From DATARH01 sp963789255 (GTDB taxonomy: Bacteria; Pseudomonadota; Alphaproteobacteria; ATCC43930; CGMCC-115725), in the NCBI GenBank assembly GCA_963789255.1, contig CAWBJW010000001.1, forward strand, positions 1,178,001 through 1,242,000: DNA of 64,000 bases, read 5' to 3'. The first letter of the stretch is position 1. The number at the start of each line of letters is the position of its first letter. The notes under the pieces are model-generated. The model was not told the DNA's origin and ran no database searches. It saw only the letters and a list, made by a program, of their open reading frames with translations. The position numbers were made by a program, and so were the translations under genes. Shown here in pieces: positions 25,900 to 34,649 of the stretch.

Positions 25900-25969
25900 A
25901 CCTGAGGATCGGTAAACGCGAAAGGGGGTAGGCTGAGCGCCGCCGCGTCGCGCTCAATGGGGGACCTCG

Positions 25970-26215
25970 ATGATCGCCGCAATTCTGAAGGCCGCGTCCG
26001 GCCTCGATGCCTGGCTCGGGCGGCAGCTCGGGCGCCCCTACCACGCCCTTCTCGGGATCGGCCTCGTCATGGAGATCGTGCAGCGCGTTCGCGAGCTGGG
26101 TGAAATGACAAGCTGGAACGCCCTGCGCTCCTGGCTTGCGATCCTGTTGTTTGCCGCGCTGCTCACACACCAGCTCGGCGAGTTGCATGAACATGCGGAG
26201 CGCCGGCGCGAGTGA
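25970..26215 (+). CDS. Small hypothetical membrane protein, 81 residues
   Basis: Not recognised. The ATG at 25970 follows GGGGGACCTCG, a good ribosome site. The product has a first moderately hydrophobic part (YHALLGIGLVMEIVQRV) and a clear membrane helix, LRSWLAILLFAALLTH, followed by a charged tail HEHAERRRE. It lies 70 bases after the preceding small gene and could belong to the same transcript. It ends 12 bases before the convergent M3 peptidase stop. Confidence 0.5.
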   Translation: MIAAILKAASGLDAWLGRQLGRPYHALLGIGLVMEIVQRVRELGEMTSWNALRSWLAILLFAALLTHQLGELHEHAERRRE

Positions 26216-26227
26216 GGCTGACCGAAC

Positions 26228-28271
26228 TCATGCCGGGATTGCCGGCTGCGTCAGGCCGCGCTGGGCGAGGAGCGGGGCGATCGCCGGCTCGCGGCCGCGG
26301 AAGGCGCGGTAGAGCGCCATCGGGTCGGCGGTGTCGCCGGCGCGGTAGATCGCCTCGAGCCCGGCCGCAAGCGCCGGGTCGAACGGATCGCCGGCCTCGG
26401 TGAAGGCGGCGAACCCGTCGGCGTCGAGCACCTCGGCCCACAGGTAGGCGTAGTAGCCGGCGGCATAGCCGCTGCCGGCGAACAGGTGCTGGAAATGGGC
26501 CGGGCGGTGTCTGAGGGCGATCTCCGGCGGCATGCCGACGCGCGTGAGGAAATCCTCTTCGAACGCGGCGATGTCGAGATCCGTCGGGTCGGCGCGCGAA
26601 TGCAAATCGAGATCCAACAGCGCACAGGCGGCGTATTCGACCGTGGCGAAGCCCTGGTTGAAATTGCGCGCGGCGAGCAGGCGCTCCAGCACCGCCTCGG
26701 GCAGCTTCTCGCCGGTGCGGTAATGGCGGGCATATTGGCGCAGCGTTGCCGGGACCGACAGCCAATGCTCGAAGACCTGTGAGGGAAACTCAACGAAGTC
26801 GCGGCGCACCGCGGTACCCGATTGCGAGGGGTAGCGCACCCGGGACAGCAGCCCATGCAGCCCGTGGCCGAACTCGTGGAACAGAGTTTTCGCGTCATCG
26901 AAGCTCAAGAGGGTCGGGTCGCCCTTCGAAAAATTGTTGTTGTTGACGATGATCGGCAAGACCTCTCCGTCAAGGCTCTGCTGTTCGCGATAGCTGCTCA
27001 TCCAGGCGCCGGAGTGCTTGCCGGCCCTCGCGAAATTGTCGTGCAGGAAGAGGCCGATCGCGCGGCCCGTCGCATCCCGCACCTCATAGACGCGCACATC
27101 CGGATGGTAGGCGACGCAGTCGTCGCGCTCGGCAAAGCTGATGCCGAACAAGCGCCCGGCCGTGTCGAACGCGGCGCGGACCATGTTATCGAGGACGAAA
27201 TACGGCTTCACCGCGGCTTCATCGAGCGCATATTTCTGCGTTCGCACCTTTTCGGCGTAATAGCGCCAGTCCCAGGGCGCGATCGGCTCGTTGACCCCGT
27301 CGGCGAGCGCCGCGGCGGCGAGGTCGGCGCGTTCCTCGGCCGCCTTCTCCTTGGCCGGCTGCCACACCTGGCGCAGCAGATTTTCCGCCGCCTCAGGGGT
27401 CTTCGCCATCGTGTCGTCGAGCCGGTAGGCGGCATAGCTGTCGTAGCCGAGAAGCCGCGCCTGCTCGGCGCGTAACGCCAGGATGTCGCGGATCAGCGGC
27501 CCATTGTCATGCGTCCCCTGATGCGCGCCGCGCGCCGCCCATGCCTCATGGGCGGCGCGGCGCAGATCGCGGCGCGTCGAAAACGTCAGGAACGGCTCGA
27601 CCGAGGCGCGCGCCAGGGTAATCGCATAATGCCCTTCGAGGCCGCGCTCTTTCGCGGCCGCTGCGGCGGCGGTGCGGGCGAAATCGGGGAGCCCGTCGAG
27701 CTCGCTCTCATCGAGCGCCAGATACCACTCGTCCTCGTCATGCAGCACGTTCTGGCCGAACAGCGTATGCAAACTCGCCAGACGCTGCGAAATCGCTGAC
27801 ATGCGCGCTTTCTGCTCCGGACCGAGCCGCGCGCCGCTGCGCACCAAGCGCAGATGATGGCGCTCCAAAAGCCGCAGCTGATCAGGCTGCAGGCCCAGCT
27901 GGTCGCGCTCGCGATAGAGCGCGTCGATCCGGGCGAACAGGCCAGGATCGAGCGCGATGCGCATCTGATGGGCGGCCAGTCGAGGCGCGTAGTCGCGGTC
28001 AATCGCTTGCAGCGCAGGGCTGGTCGCGCTGGCGTCGAGGTTGTGGAAGACGCGGCTGACCCGGTTGAGCAGCCGGCCGCTGCGCTCCAGGGCCTCGATC
28101 GTGTTGGCGAAATCGGGCGCCGCAGCAGAGCCGGCGATCGCCGCGATCTCGGCCCCCTGCTCCACCATGCCCCGATCGAAGGCGGGCGGAAAATGTTCCG
28201 GATCGAATTCGCTCGAACGGCGGCAGTTCGAACGGCGTATCCCAGGGTTCGAAGAACGGGTTGTCGGTCAT
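26228..28271 (-). CDS. M3 family oligopeptidase (OpdA/Dcp-like), one frameshift near the start
   Basis: Cytoplasmic zinc metallopeptidase that degrades short peptides. The zinc motif HEFGH is near residue 463, with the downstream Glu in the FVEFPSQVFEHW segment. The total span, 2,044 bases, equals 680 codons plus a stop and one extra base. The true N-terminus, MTDNPFFEPWDTPFELPPFE, starts at 28271; an extra base near 28200 shifts it out of frame with PEHFPPAFDRGM, which continues the protein. An internal ATG at 28168 gives a 646-residue form lacking about 35 residues. The indel could be a sequencing error. Confidence 0.88.
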
Positions 28272-28282
28272 TCATACTCCTG

Positions 28283-28492
28283 TCATACCGGCGAAATCCG
28301 GTATCCACCGCTGCGATGGTTCCGGCTCTCGCCCAAAGGCACTAACCTAACCGTCATCCGGGGCGCGGACAAAGTCCGCGAGCCCGGAACCCATGAACAC
28401 AGGCCTCTGGAATATGGGTTCCGGGCGTGCCGCGGAGCCTGTCCTCGGGCCCCGCGAAGCGCGGACCCGGGGGCGGCATCCCGGAATGACGA
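28283..28492. repeat. Palindromic intergenic repeats (family D copy plus a short C-like element)
   Basis: The 315 bases between the M3 peptidase and DUF1501 genes hold no gene. At 28283-28312 a short palindrome joins ATACCGG and CCGGTAT. At 28352-28492 a long element begins CGTCATCCGGGG, contains CGGAACCCAT and ATGGGTTCCGG as a perfect inverted pair around ACACAGGCC, carries an extra GCGGAC hairpin on each side, and ends CGGAATGACG. A relative lies at 33162-33264. It may act as a transcript end or as an RNA stabiliser. Confidence 0.7.
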
Positions 28493-28587
28493 CTGAACAA
28501 ACCCCGCTAAAGTCAGCGCCTATGGGCCTTCGCCGGGACGAACAGTGAGGATGGTCCGGATTGATCCGTCAACTCCGGAACCGGATC

Positions 28588-29808
28588 TCAAGTGACGATC
28601 CGGTCAACATCGGAATGCGCGGGGGCGAAGCCCGGGAAAACCTCCGCCAGCGCACGGTCGGAGAGGCGCAGGTGGCGAGCGATCACCGCGGAGAGAACGC
28701 TGCGGTAATCGGTCGTCACGGCGAGATCGCGGCCCTGGTAGAGCGATGCCGGCATGAGGCCGGGCCATGCGCCGTAAACCCGGCCGCCGCGCACCGGGCC
28801 GCCCATGACCCAGATCGCATTGCCGTGGCCGTGATCGGTGCCGCCGTCGCCGTTTTCATGTACCGTGCGGCCGAACTCGGAGATGACGACGACAACGGTA
28901 TCCGCCCAGCCCGGCCCGAGGCCCTTCGCAAAAGCGGCGAGGCCGTCGCCAAGCGGGCGCAAATGATTGGCCAGCTGGCCCTGCTGATTGCCCTGGCGGA
29001 CATGGGTGTCCCACCCGCCGAGCGCGGCGAAGGCGAGCCGGATGCGGCGGTCGCGCGACAGAAGGCCGGCGAGCCGCGTCGCCTGGGCCGGAAATGTGTT
29101 GGGCAGCGGGGCGCCGTTATCGGCCATCTGCTGCTCGGAACTCATGTTGGCGGTCAACTCGCTCCGCGCTGCACGCCCCTCGCGATAGGCGCGGCCGATC
29201 GGGTCGTCGCCGGCATAAAGCCGGTCGAAGGCCGCGGCCACCGCCGGGCGGTCGATCGCCATCTTCCGCGTGGCGGCGGGTCCGAGCGGCAGATTGGCGG
29301 CCGCCGCCTTGCCCCAGAGAATGAACGGCAGGATCGGGCCGATCGCCAGCGCATCGGCCGGACCGCGCGGGCCGGGCAAGGCTGCGAGCAGCCGGTTCAT
29401 CCAGCCGTCCGGGGTGACGCGCCGCCCCGGCGTGCCGTTCTCGATAAACAGCTGCGCGTCGAAATGCGAGCGGTTCGGATCGGGCGAGCCGGACGCGTGG
29501 ATGAACGCGAGCTGCTTCTCCTGCCACAGCGGCATCAGCGCGGCGAGCGCGGGATGCAAGGCGAAATGCTGATCGAGCGCAAGCCCGCCGCCTTCCATGC
29601 CCGGGCGCGGCACCGCAATCGTCGGGCGCTGCGCATAGTAGGCCTCCTGGCCGTAGGGAATGACGACGTTGAGCCCATCGACCGCGCCACGCAGCATCAC
29701 CACAACCAGCCGCGACGGACCGCCCTCGGCGGTAGCCGCCCAGGCCGGCACCGCCAGCGGGGCGAGCGAAGCCGCAGTCGACAACAACAGAAAATCGCGC
29801 CGGTTCAT
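28588..29808 (-). CDS. DUF1501 domain-containing exported protein
   Basis: A 406-residue protein with a twin-arginine-type signal (MNRRDFLLLSTAASLAPLAV, cleavage after AWA). DUF1501 proteins have a sulfatase/phosphatase-like fold and unknown function. Family marks are VVVMLRGAVDGLNVVIPYG, ASGSPDPNRSHFDAQ, VISEFGRTVHENGDGGTDHG and the closing FPGFAP. Its gene follows the DUF1800 gene by eight bases; the two families are regularly encoded together and probably act together in the periplasm. This pairing is the best clue to function. Confidence 0.9.
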   Translation of the reverse strand: MNRRDFLLLSTAASLAPLAVPAWAATAEGGPSRLVVVMLRGAVDGLNVVIPYGQEAYYAQRPTIAVPRPGMEGGGLALDQHFALHPALAALMPLWQEKQLAFIHASGSPDPNRSHFDAQLFIENGTPGRRVTPDGWMNRLLAALPGPRGPADALAIGPILPFILWGKAAAANLPLGPAATRKMAIDRPAVAAAFDRLYAGDDPIGRAYREGRAARSELTANMSSEQQMADNGAPLPNTFPAQATRLAGLLSRDRRIRLAFAALGGWDTHVRQGNQQGQLANHLRPLGDGLAAFAKGLGPGWADTVVVVISEFGRTVHENGDGGTDHGHGNAIWVMGGPVRGGRVYGAWPGLMPASLYQGRDLAVTTDYRSVLSAVIARHLRLSDRALAEVFPGFAPAHSDVDRIVT

Positions 29809-29816
29809 GATGTCAC

Positions 29817-31376
29817 CTAGCGTCGCATGAAATCGGGGCCGCCGAGCAGCATCGCCGCGCGCAGTTTCGGCTCGGCATCGTCGATCGCCCCCCGATCCCG
29901 CGGGCTGAGAGCGGGGCCGAGCAGAGTTTCAAGCGCCGCCGCATCGACCGGCGTACCGCGGGTCGCCGGGTCCGGCGCGATGACGCCGCCCATGCCGGGT
30001 CCCATCGCAGCGACCGGGGTCACCGACGGAACCTGGTCCAGCGGCAAGCCACCGGAAGCGAGCGCGGTGGCAAAGCTGACTCGCAATGTCGTCGCTTCCG
30101 GGCTGAGCCAGGCGTCTTCGGTGTTCTTGTAGCCGTCGGGCGTCGGGCAGCCGTAAAGCGGCATGCCTGATCGCGCCATCGTGCCGAGCAGCGGGCGCGG
30201 GTTGCGCACCGGACGGCCGGAAGCGCGCACCGCCGACAGGACAAACTGGTACGGCGTCTTGTATTTGACGCCAATGCTGTCGCGAAACTCGCGGCTGGCA
30301 AACAGCGTCTTCAGCACCGCGCGGATATCGCCGCCGCTGTCGCGAAAGCGGCTGACAAGACGCTCGACCAGAGCGGGCGGCGGCGTGTCGGCGACGAAAT
30401 ACTGCGCCAGTTCGAAGCCGATGTGCCGGGCTGTCGCCGGGCTCTTCGCCAGCGTGTCCAACGCCTCGACGCCTTCCGCCTCGCCGTTCGCGGCGATGTC
30501 GCGGCCAAGGAAATGCTTGACGCCATCGTCGTGGCGTGTCGGGTCGAAATAGAATCCGGAGCGGTCGGGGGGCATCATCCGAGGCCGGGCGAGCCCCCAT
30601 CCGGTCAGGATCCGTGCCAGGGCGATCACGTCGGCCTGGGTGTAGCCGCCATCAACGCCGAGCGTGTGCAGTTCCATCAGCTCGCGGGCGTAGTTCTCGT
30701 TGAGCCCCACCGTGCGCCCGTTAGGCATCCTGCTGCCCGGGGCGCTGTTCTCCCAATTGTCGAGATAGAACAGCATTGCCGGGTGGCGCGCGGTCGCGAG
30801 CAGCAGGTCGCCGAAACGGCCGAGCGCATGGGGCCGGATCGCCACCTCCTCATAGGCGCCGATCCACAAATGATCGAGGCCCTTCTGGGCGAACACGTTG
30901 AAATGGTTGAACCAAAAATCGACCATTACCTGTTCGAGCTGGCGCGGGCTGTGGAGCGCGCGCAGCACCCGCGCCGCGGCCGCCTCCTGCACAATGATCC
31001 GAGAGGCGACGCGGCGCGCCTTCTGCTCCTCGGGCGAGGCCTTGACCCCGCGGATGGGACGCAGCGGCCCGTACCGGACGAAAAGCTCGATCGGGTCGAG
31101 CCGCAGCGTCTCAAACCCCGCCAGAATCTCGGTCAGGGCGGGCGGCTCGGCAAGCGCCTCGGGAGCGAACTGTTCGGCGATATAGCGCTCGATCCCGATC
31201 GCCTTGGCGTGGCGGAAATCCTCGGCGGTTGCGCCAAAGGCGAGGCGGTCCAGAACGTGCAGGATCTGCCGGTCGCCATCGGGGGCGCCATCGCGGTCAG
31301 CGGCCTTCGCCAGCCGCGGCAGAGCGGGCGTTGCGAGAAAAGCCGCGGCGGCGGACAGGAGCGAGCGACGGAGCAT
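29817..31376 (-). CDS. DUF1800 domain-containing exported protein
   Basis: About 519 residues from the ATG at 31376, giving the signal-like N-terminus MLRRSLLSAAAAFLATPALP; an in-frame ATG at 31424 is preceded by a better SD (GGGGA) and would add 16 residues. Family marks: LDRLAFGATAEDFRHAKAIG, LMDFWFNHFNVF-type segment (here MVDFWFNHFNVFAQKG), GLNENYARELMELHTLGVDG and YTQADVIALARILTGW. It lies directly upstream of the DUF1501 gene in an evident operon. DUF1800 proteins are of unknown biochemical role. Confidence 0.9.
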   Translation of the reverse strand: MLRRSLLSAAAAFLATPALPRLAKAADRDGAPDGDRQILHVLDRLAFGATAEDFRHAKAIGIERYIAEQFAPEALAEPPALTEILAGFETLRLDPIELFVRYGPLRPIRGVKASPEEQKARRVASRIIVQEAAAARVLRALHSPRQLEQVMVDFWFNHFNVFAQKGLDHLWIGAYEEVAIRPHALGRFGDLLLATARHPAMLFYLDNWENSAPGSRMPNGRTVGLNENYARELMELHTLGVDGGYTQADVIALARILTGWGLARPRMMPPDRSGFYFDPTRHDDGVKHFLGRDIAANGEAEGVEALDTLAKSPATARHIGFELAQYFVADTPPPALVERLVSRFRDSGGDIRAVLKTLFASREFRDSIGVKYKTPYQFVLSAVRASGRPVRNPRPLLGTMARSGMPLYGCPTPDGYKNTEDAWLSPEATTLRVSFATALASGGLPLDQVPSVTPVAAMGPGMGGVIAPDPATRGTPVDAAALETLLGPALSPRDRGAIDDAEPKLRAAMLLGGPDFMRR

Positions 31377-31475
31377 CGGGAGAGGATCAGCGGTGCCAGT
31401 TAGCTTTGTATTAGTGCGCGGCATACCGCCGCATCCCCGGCCCTTTCAGCCCGACCGTTTGCGGCAGAGACCGCG

Positions 31476-32339
31476 TTACGTCCGGGCGACCCCCAAGAGG
31501 CGGCGGGCCAGCACGAGGTGCGGCTTGTCGATCATCTTGCCGTCGAGGGCGAGGGTGCCGGAATCCGGGCGGGCGGCGAAGGCGGCGACGACGCGTTCGG
31601 CCCACTGGCGCTCAGCGGCGCTGACCGAGAACGCCTCGTTGATGGTGGCAAGCTGGGCCGGATGGATCGCCATCTTGGCGGCGAACCCCGAGCGCCGCGC
31701 CGCCAGGCATTCCGACTTGAGCCCGGCCTCGTCCTTGAAATCGGTATAGATCGTGTCAATCGCGACGACATCAGCCGCGGACGCCGCCAACAGGCACAGC
31801 GAGCGCGCCAGGCGATAGGGGCCGTCATAGGTGCCGTCGATCGTGCGGTTGTTGCCGCCGATGCAGGCGGACAGATCTTCCGCGCCCCAGGTGATCGCTT
31901 CGAGGCGCGGCGACACCCCGGCATAGCCGCCGAGCGCGAACACCGCGGCCGGCGTCTCGGTGGCGATCGCGACGATGCACGTTGTGCCGACCGCCGCCCC
32001 GGCCGCCGTCTCGAAGGCCGAGAGGTAGTGGTCTGCCGTGCGCACATCATCGGGCACGCATTTGGGCAACAGAATGCCGTCGGGATGGCCGGCGACCGTG
32101 GCGGCGAGATCGTCGAGGGCAAGCCCGCTCGCCAGCGGGTTGATCCGGACATAGCGGCGGATGCGCTCCGGGCCATATGCCGCGAGGAACTCGCGCGCCT
32201 GCCGGCGCGCCGTCGCCCGGTTCGACGCCGCCACCGAGTCTTCGAGATCGAGGATCAGCGCGTCGGCGCCGGATTCGAGGCCGCGCGCGAGCTTCCTCTC
32301 GCTATCGGCGGGGACAAACAAGAGCGAGCGCATCGGCAT
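31476..32339 (-). CDS. HpcH/HpaI-CitE family CoA ester lyase
   Basis: A 287-residue TIM-barrel lyase, cytoplasmic. The opening RSLLFVPADSERKLARGLES and DALILDLEDSV (with the metal-binding Asp/Glu pair) and the GILLPKC strand are typical of the CitE-like beta subunit of citrate lyase and of malyl/citramalyl-CoA lyases. The Glu and Asp metal ligands in IATETPAAVF and WGAEDLS are present. There is no citrate lyase operon here, so a malyl-, citramalyl- or related CoA thioester is the likely substrate. Confidence 0.88.
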   Translation of the reverse strand: MPMRSLLFVPADSERKLARGLESGADALILDLEDSVAASNRATARRQAREFLAAYGPERIRRYVRINPLASGLALDDLAATVAGHPDGILLPKCVPDDVRTADHYLSAFETAAGAAVGTTCIVAIATETPAAVFALGGYAGVSPRLEAITWGAEDLSACIGGNNRTIDGTYDGPYRLARSLCLLAASAADVVAIDTIYTDFKDEAGLKSECLAARRSGFAAKMAIHPAQLATINEAFSVSAAERQWAERVVAAFAARPDSGTLALDGKMIDKPHLVLARRLLGVART

Positions 32340-32543
32340 TTGCTGTGCCTTTCCTTTGCTGGCGCGCGTCGCCCGCCACCGCGGCGGTTATGGCGGGAAT
32401 TCCCTCAGAACAGGGAATTTTCCGCAAGTTAACAGCGAAACTCGGCGTGCCAAGGGCGGGGCGGTTCGGCGGCGATCTCTGCGGTATTGAAAATGGGAGC
32501 GCGCAGACCATTTACAAGTACAAACCATGAACAGGGAGCGGCA

Positions 32544-33041
32544 ATGGACGAGCCGAAGGGCTACGCGGTGGGCTATGGCAGGCCGCCGCTGGAGACGCGG
32601 TTTCACAAGGGCCAATCGGGCAATCCGGGAGGCCGGCCGCGCGGCACGAAAACCCTGGCGGCGCTCCTCGCAGCGGCGCTGTCGCGGCGGTCCGGGTTTC
32701 CCAACCCGGACGGCTCGTGGATGACGCAGGCGGAAGCCATTTTCGCCACCCTCGTCGGTCAGGCCGCGGGTCCCGATCTGAAAGCCAAACGGCTCTTGTT
32801 CGATATCCTGGTCAAACTGCAGCGCGCGAATATCTGCTGCACGGCGGACCGTCTGCCGGAAATCCAGTGCGACGACAGCGAAGACGCGGGCGCGCAGGTC
32901 GCCGCCGAAATCGACCGGCTCACCGACCGGATGCGTCGCGATCGATCGGCGCACGGCCCAGTGGTGCAGGGCAAGGGGGCGTCCGCCCCGGCAGCGCCGG
33001 GCGAGCATGCCGATCCGATCGCGCCGCCCTCCACAACCTGA
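32544..33041 (+). CDS. DUF5681 domain-containing protein
   Basis: 165 residues from the ATG at 32544, preceded by AGGGAGCGGCA. The N-terminal YAVGYGRPPLETRFHKGQSG followed by NPGGRPRGTKT is the DUF5681 signature, a short basic domain often met near phage packaging genes but also in chromosomal singletons. The rest is predicted helical (LLAAALSRRSGFPNPDG, AKRLLFDILVKLQRA) with a low-complexity C-terminus. There are no phage genes around it here. Function unknown. Confidence 0.8.
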   Translation: MDEPKGYAVGYGRPPLETRFHKGQSGNPGGRPRGTKTLAALLAAALSRRSGFPNPDGSWMTQAEAIFATLVGQAAGPDLKAKRLLFDILVKLQRANICCTADRLPEIQCDDSEDAGAQVAAEIDRLTDRMRRDRSAHGPVVQGKGASAPAAPGEHADPIAPPSTT

Positions 33042-33161
33042 CCCGGCCGCGGGGGACATCTGCGCCAGCAACCGTCGGCTGCTGGGCTGGAAGATCGCCG
33101 TGATCGAGAGAGACAACCCGGACTGGCTCGACCTTTGGGCAGCCATCACCGGTTGATCCGG

Positions 33162-33264
33162 TTGTCATTCCGGGCACGCCGCAGGCGTGAACCCGGAACC
33201 CATGCACACAGGCCCGTGTTCTTGGATTCCGGGTTCGTCGCTGCGCGGCGCCCCGGGATGACGA
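33162..33264. repeat. Palindromic intergenic repeat, family D
   Basis: The element opens GTCATTCCGGGC, contains CCCGGAACCCATG and GGATTCCGGG around ACACAGGCCCGTGTTCTT, and ends CCGGGATGACGA. It shares the CGGAACCCATG...ACACAGGCC core with the element at 28352-28492. Placed between the convergent DUF5681 and MaoC genes, it could form the 3' end of both transcripts. Confidence 0.7.
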
Positions 33265-33266
33265 GT

Positions 33267-33719
33267 TTACGCCGGCCTTGTCATCATCAGCGCGGCGCGG
33301 CGGCAGATCGCCACGGTCTCGCCGGCCTGGTTGAGGCCCTCATGCTCGAACTCGACGATCCCGGCATCCGCGCGCGACTTGCTGCGCCGCGTCGCGACGA
33401 CCATGGTGCGGGCGCGGATCGTGTCGCCGTGAAATACCGGCTTTGGAAAGCGCACATCGGTCATGCCGAGATTGGCGACGGTGGTGCCGAGCGTGGTGTC
33501 GCCGACGCTGATGCCGATGACGAGGCCGAGGGTAAAGATGCTGTTGACGAGCGGGCGGCCGAACTCGGTCGTCTTGGCGAATTCGGCGTCGAGATGCAAA
33601 GGCTGCGGGTTCATCGTCAGTGCCGTGAACAGCACGTTGTCCATCTCGGTCACGGTGCGAGAGAGCGCGTGCTCGAACACCTGGCCTTCGGCAAATTCCT
33701 CGAAATAGAGCCCGGCCAT
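33267..33719 (-). CDS. MaoC family dehydratase
   Basis: 150 residues, one hot-dog domain of the R-specific enoyl-CoA hydratase class. The catalytic stretch is recognisable as FTALTMNPQPLHLDAEFA (the D/N-x5-H hydratase 2 motif, here N-P-Q-P-L-H), and FPKPVFHGDTIRART is the second conserved strand. The gene starts four bases after an enoyl-CoA hydratase/isomerase-family gene stop and probably shares its message, pointing to acyl-CoA catabolism. Confidence 0.88.
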   Translation of the reverse strand: MAGLYFEEFAEGQVFEHALSRTVTEMDNVLFTALTMNPQPLHLDAEFAKTTEFGRPLVNSIFTLGLVIGISVGDTTLGTTVANLGMTDVRFPKPVFHGDTIRARTMVVATRRSKSRADAGIVEFEHEGLNQAGETVAICRRAALMMTRPA

Positions 33720-33723
33720 CGCT

Positions 33724-34509
33724 TCACACCCCCTTGAACACCGGGCGGCGCTTTTCGTTGAAAGCGGCGACCGCCTCCTTGTGGTCCTCGGTGAAGGCGC
33801 AGCGCGCCTGGTGGATCGCTTCCATTTCGAGGACGGTCGCGAAATCCTCGGTCTCGGCGGCGAAGAGGTTGCGTTTCATATAGCCGAGCGCAACAAGCGG
33901 CCCGTCGGCGATGCGCCGCGCCAGCGCCGTCGTCTCGGCGTGCAATGCGTCATCGGCGACGACGCGATTGACGATGCCGAGCTTCTCCGCCTGGTCGGCG
34001 TCAATCACATCGGCCAGAAAATAGAGCTCGCGCGCCTTCGCCGTGCCGACCAGCCGCGTCAGGCTCCACGACCCGCCGTAATCGCCGGAATAGCCGATCC
34101 GGGCAAAGGCGGTGCCGAACCGCGCCGACTTGCCGGCGATGCGCAGGTCGCAGGCGAGTGCGAGGCCGAGCCCGGCGCCGGCGACCGGGCCGTTGATCAT
34201 TGCGATCACGACTTTCGACATCCGGCGCATGAGCAACGGCAGATGGTGCGCCTGGCGCAGGCCCTCGACCCGGTCCTCAAAACTCTGGCTGGCGCCGCGA
34301 CTTTCCATCGTCTTGACGTCGCCCCCGGCGCACCAGCCGCGTCCGGCCCCGGCGATGACGATCGCACCGACGCTGCGATCGCCCGACAGGCGCTCCAGCG
34401 CCTCCTTCAGCCCCGCCGTCATCGCCGGGGACAAGGCGTTGAGCCGCTCCGGGCGGTTGAGGGTCAGGGTGGTAATGCCGTTTTCGGTGCTTTCGATGAG
34501 ATCGGTCAT
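33724..34509 (-). CDS. Enoyl-CoA hydratase/isomerase family protein
   Basis: 261-residue crotonase-fold protein. The oxyanion-hole segments are AGAGRGWCAGGDVKTM and GPVAGAGLGLALACDLRIA. At the usual second catalytic Glu position the loop reads FARIGYSGDYGGSWSLTR, with Asp or Tyr instead, as in many family members that are not classical hydratases, so the reaction is uncertain. It precedes the MaoC gene in a two-gene unit. A hairpin repeat lies 35 bases upstream of its start, at 34544-34607. Confidence 0.88.
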   Translation of the reverse strand: MTDLIESTENGITTLTLNRPERLNALSPAMTAGLKEALERLSGDRSVGAIVIAGAGRGWCAGGDVKTMESRGASQSFEDRVEGLRQAHHLPLLMRRMSKVVIAMINGPVAGAGLGLALACDLRIAGKSARFGTAFARIGYSGDYGGSWSLTRLVGTAKARELYFLADVIDADQAEKLGIVNRVVADDALHAETTALARRIADGPLVALGYMKRNLFAAETEDFATVLEMEAIHQARCAFTEDHKEAVAAFNEKRRPVFKGV

Positions 34510-34543
34510 GGCTCTCTCCTGGCCGGCGATGGCAGAGCATAGC

Positions 34544-34607
34544 TCACCACGGAGACACGGAGGACACAGAGAAAAAACCCTCCGTGTCCTCCGTGTCTCC
34601 GTGGTGA
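34544..34607. repeat. Near-perfect 28-bp inverted repeat, relative of the GxxExxY cassette ends
   Basis: Arms at 34544-34571 and 34580-34607 match at 27 of 28 positions, around an eight-base A-rich spacer. The arm reads CACCACGGAGACACGGAGGA then CACAGAG; ACGGAGGACAC corresponds to the core of the cassette arms at 5520-5994 and of the solo element at 11784-11879. It sits between the divergent enoyl-CoA hydratase and molybdopterin oxidoreductase genes and would form a very stable hairpin in either leader. Confidence 0.6.
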
Positions 34608-34649
34608 ATGGAGATTGCGTCGCCCCGCTCGCAATGACAGAAACGGAGC

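Noticed and set aside
28561..29820. A plus-strand open frame of about 420 codons over the DUF1501 gene.
   Set aside because: No protein family features; the minus strand encodes a complete exported DUF1501 protein there.
32544..33041. The DUF5681 gene as evidence of a prophage.
   Set aside because: No terminase, portal, capsid, tail or integrase genes are near; the flanking genes are ordinary metabolic ones.
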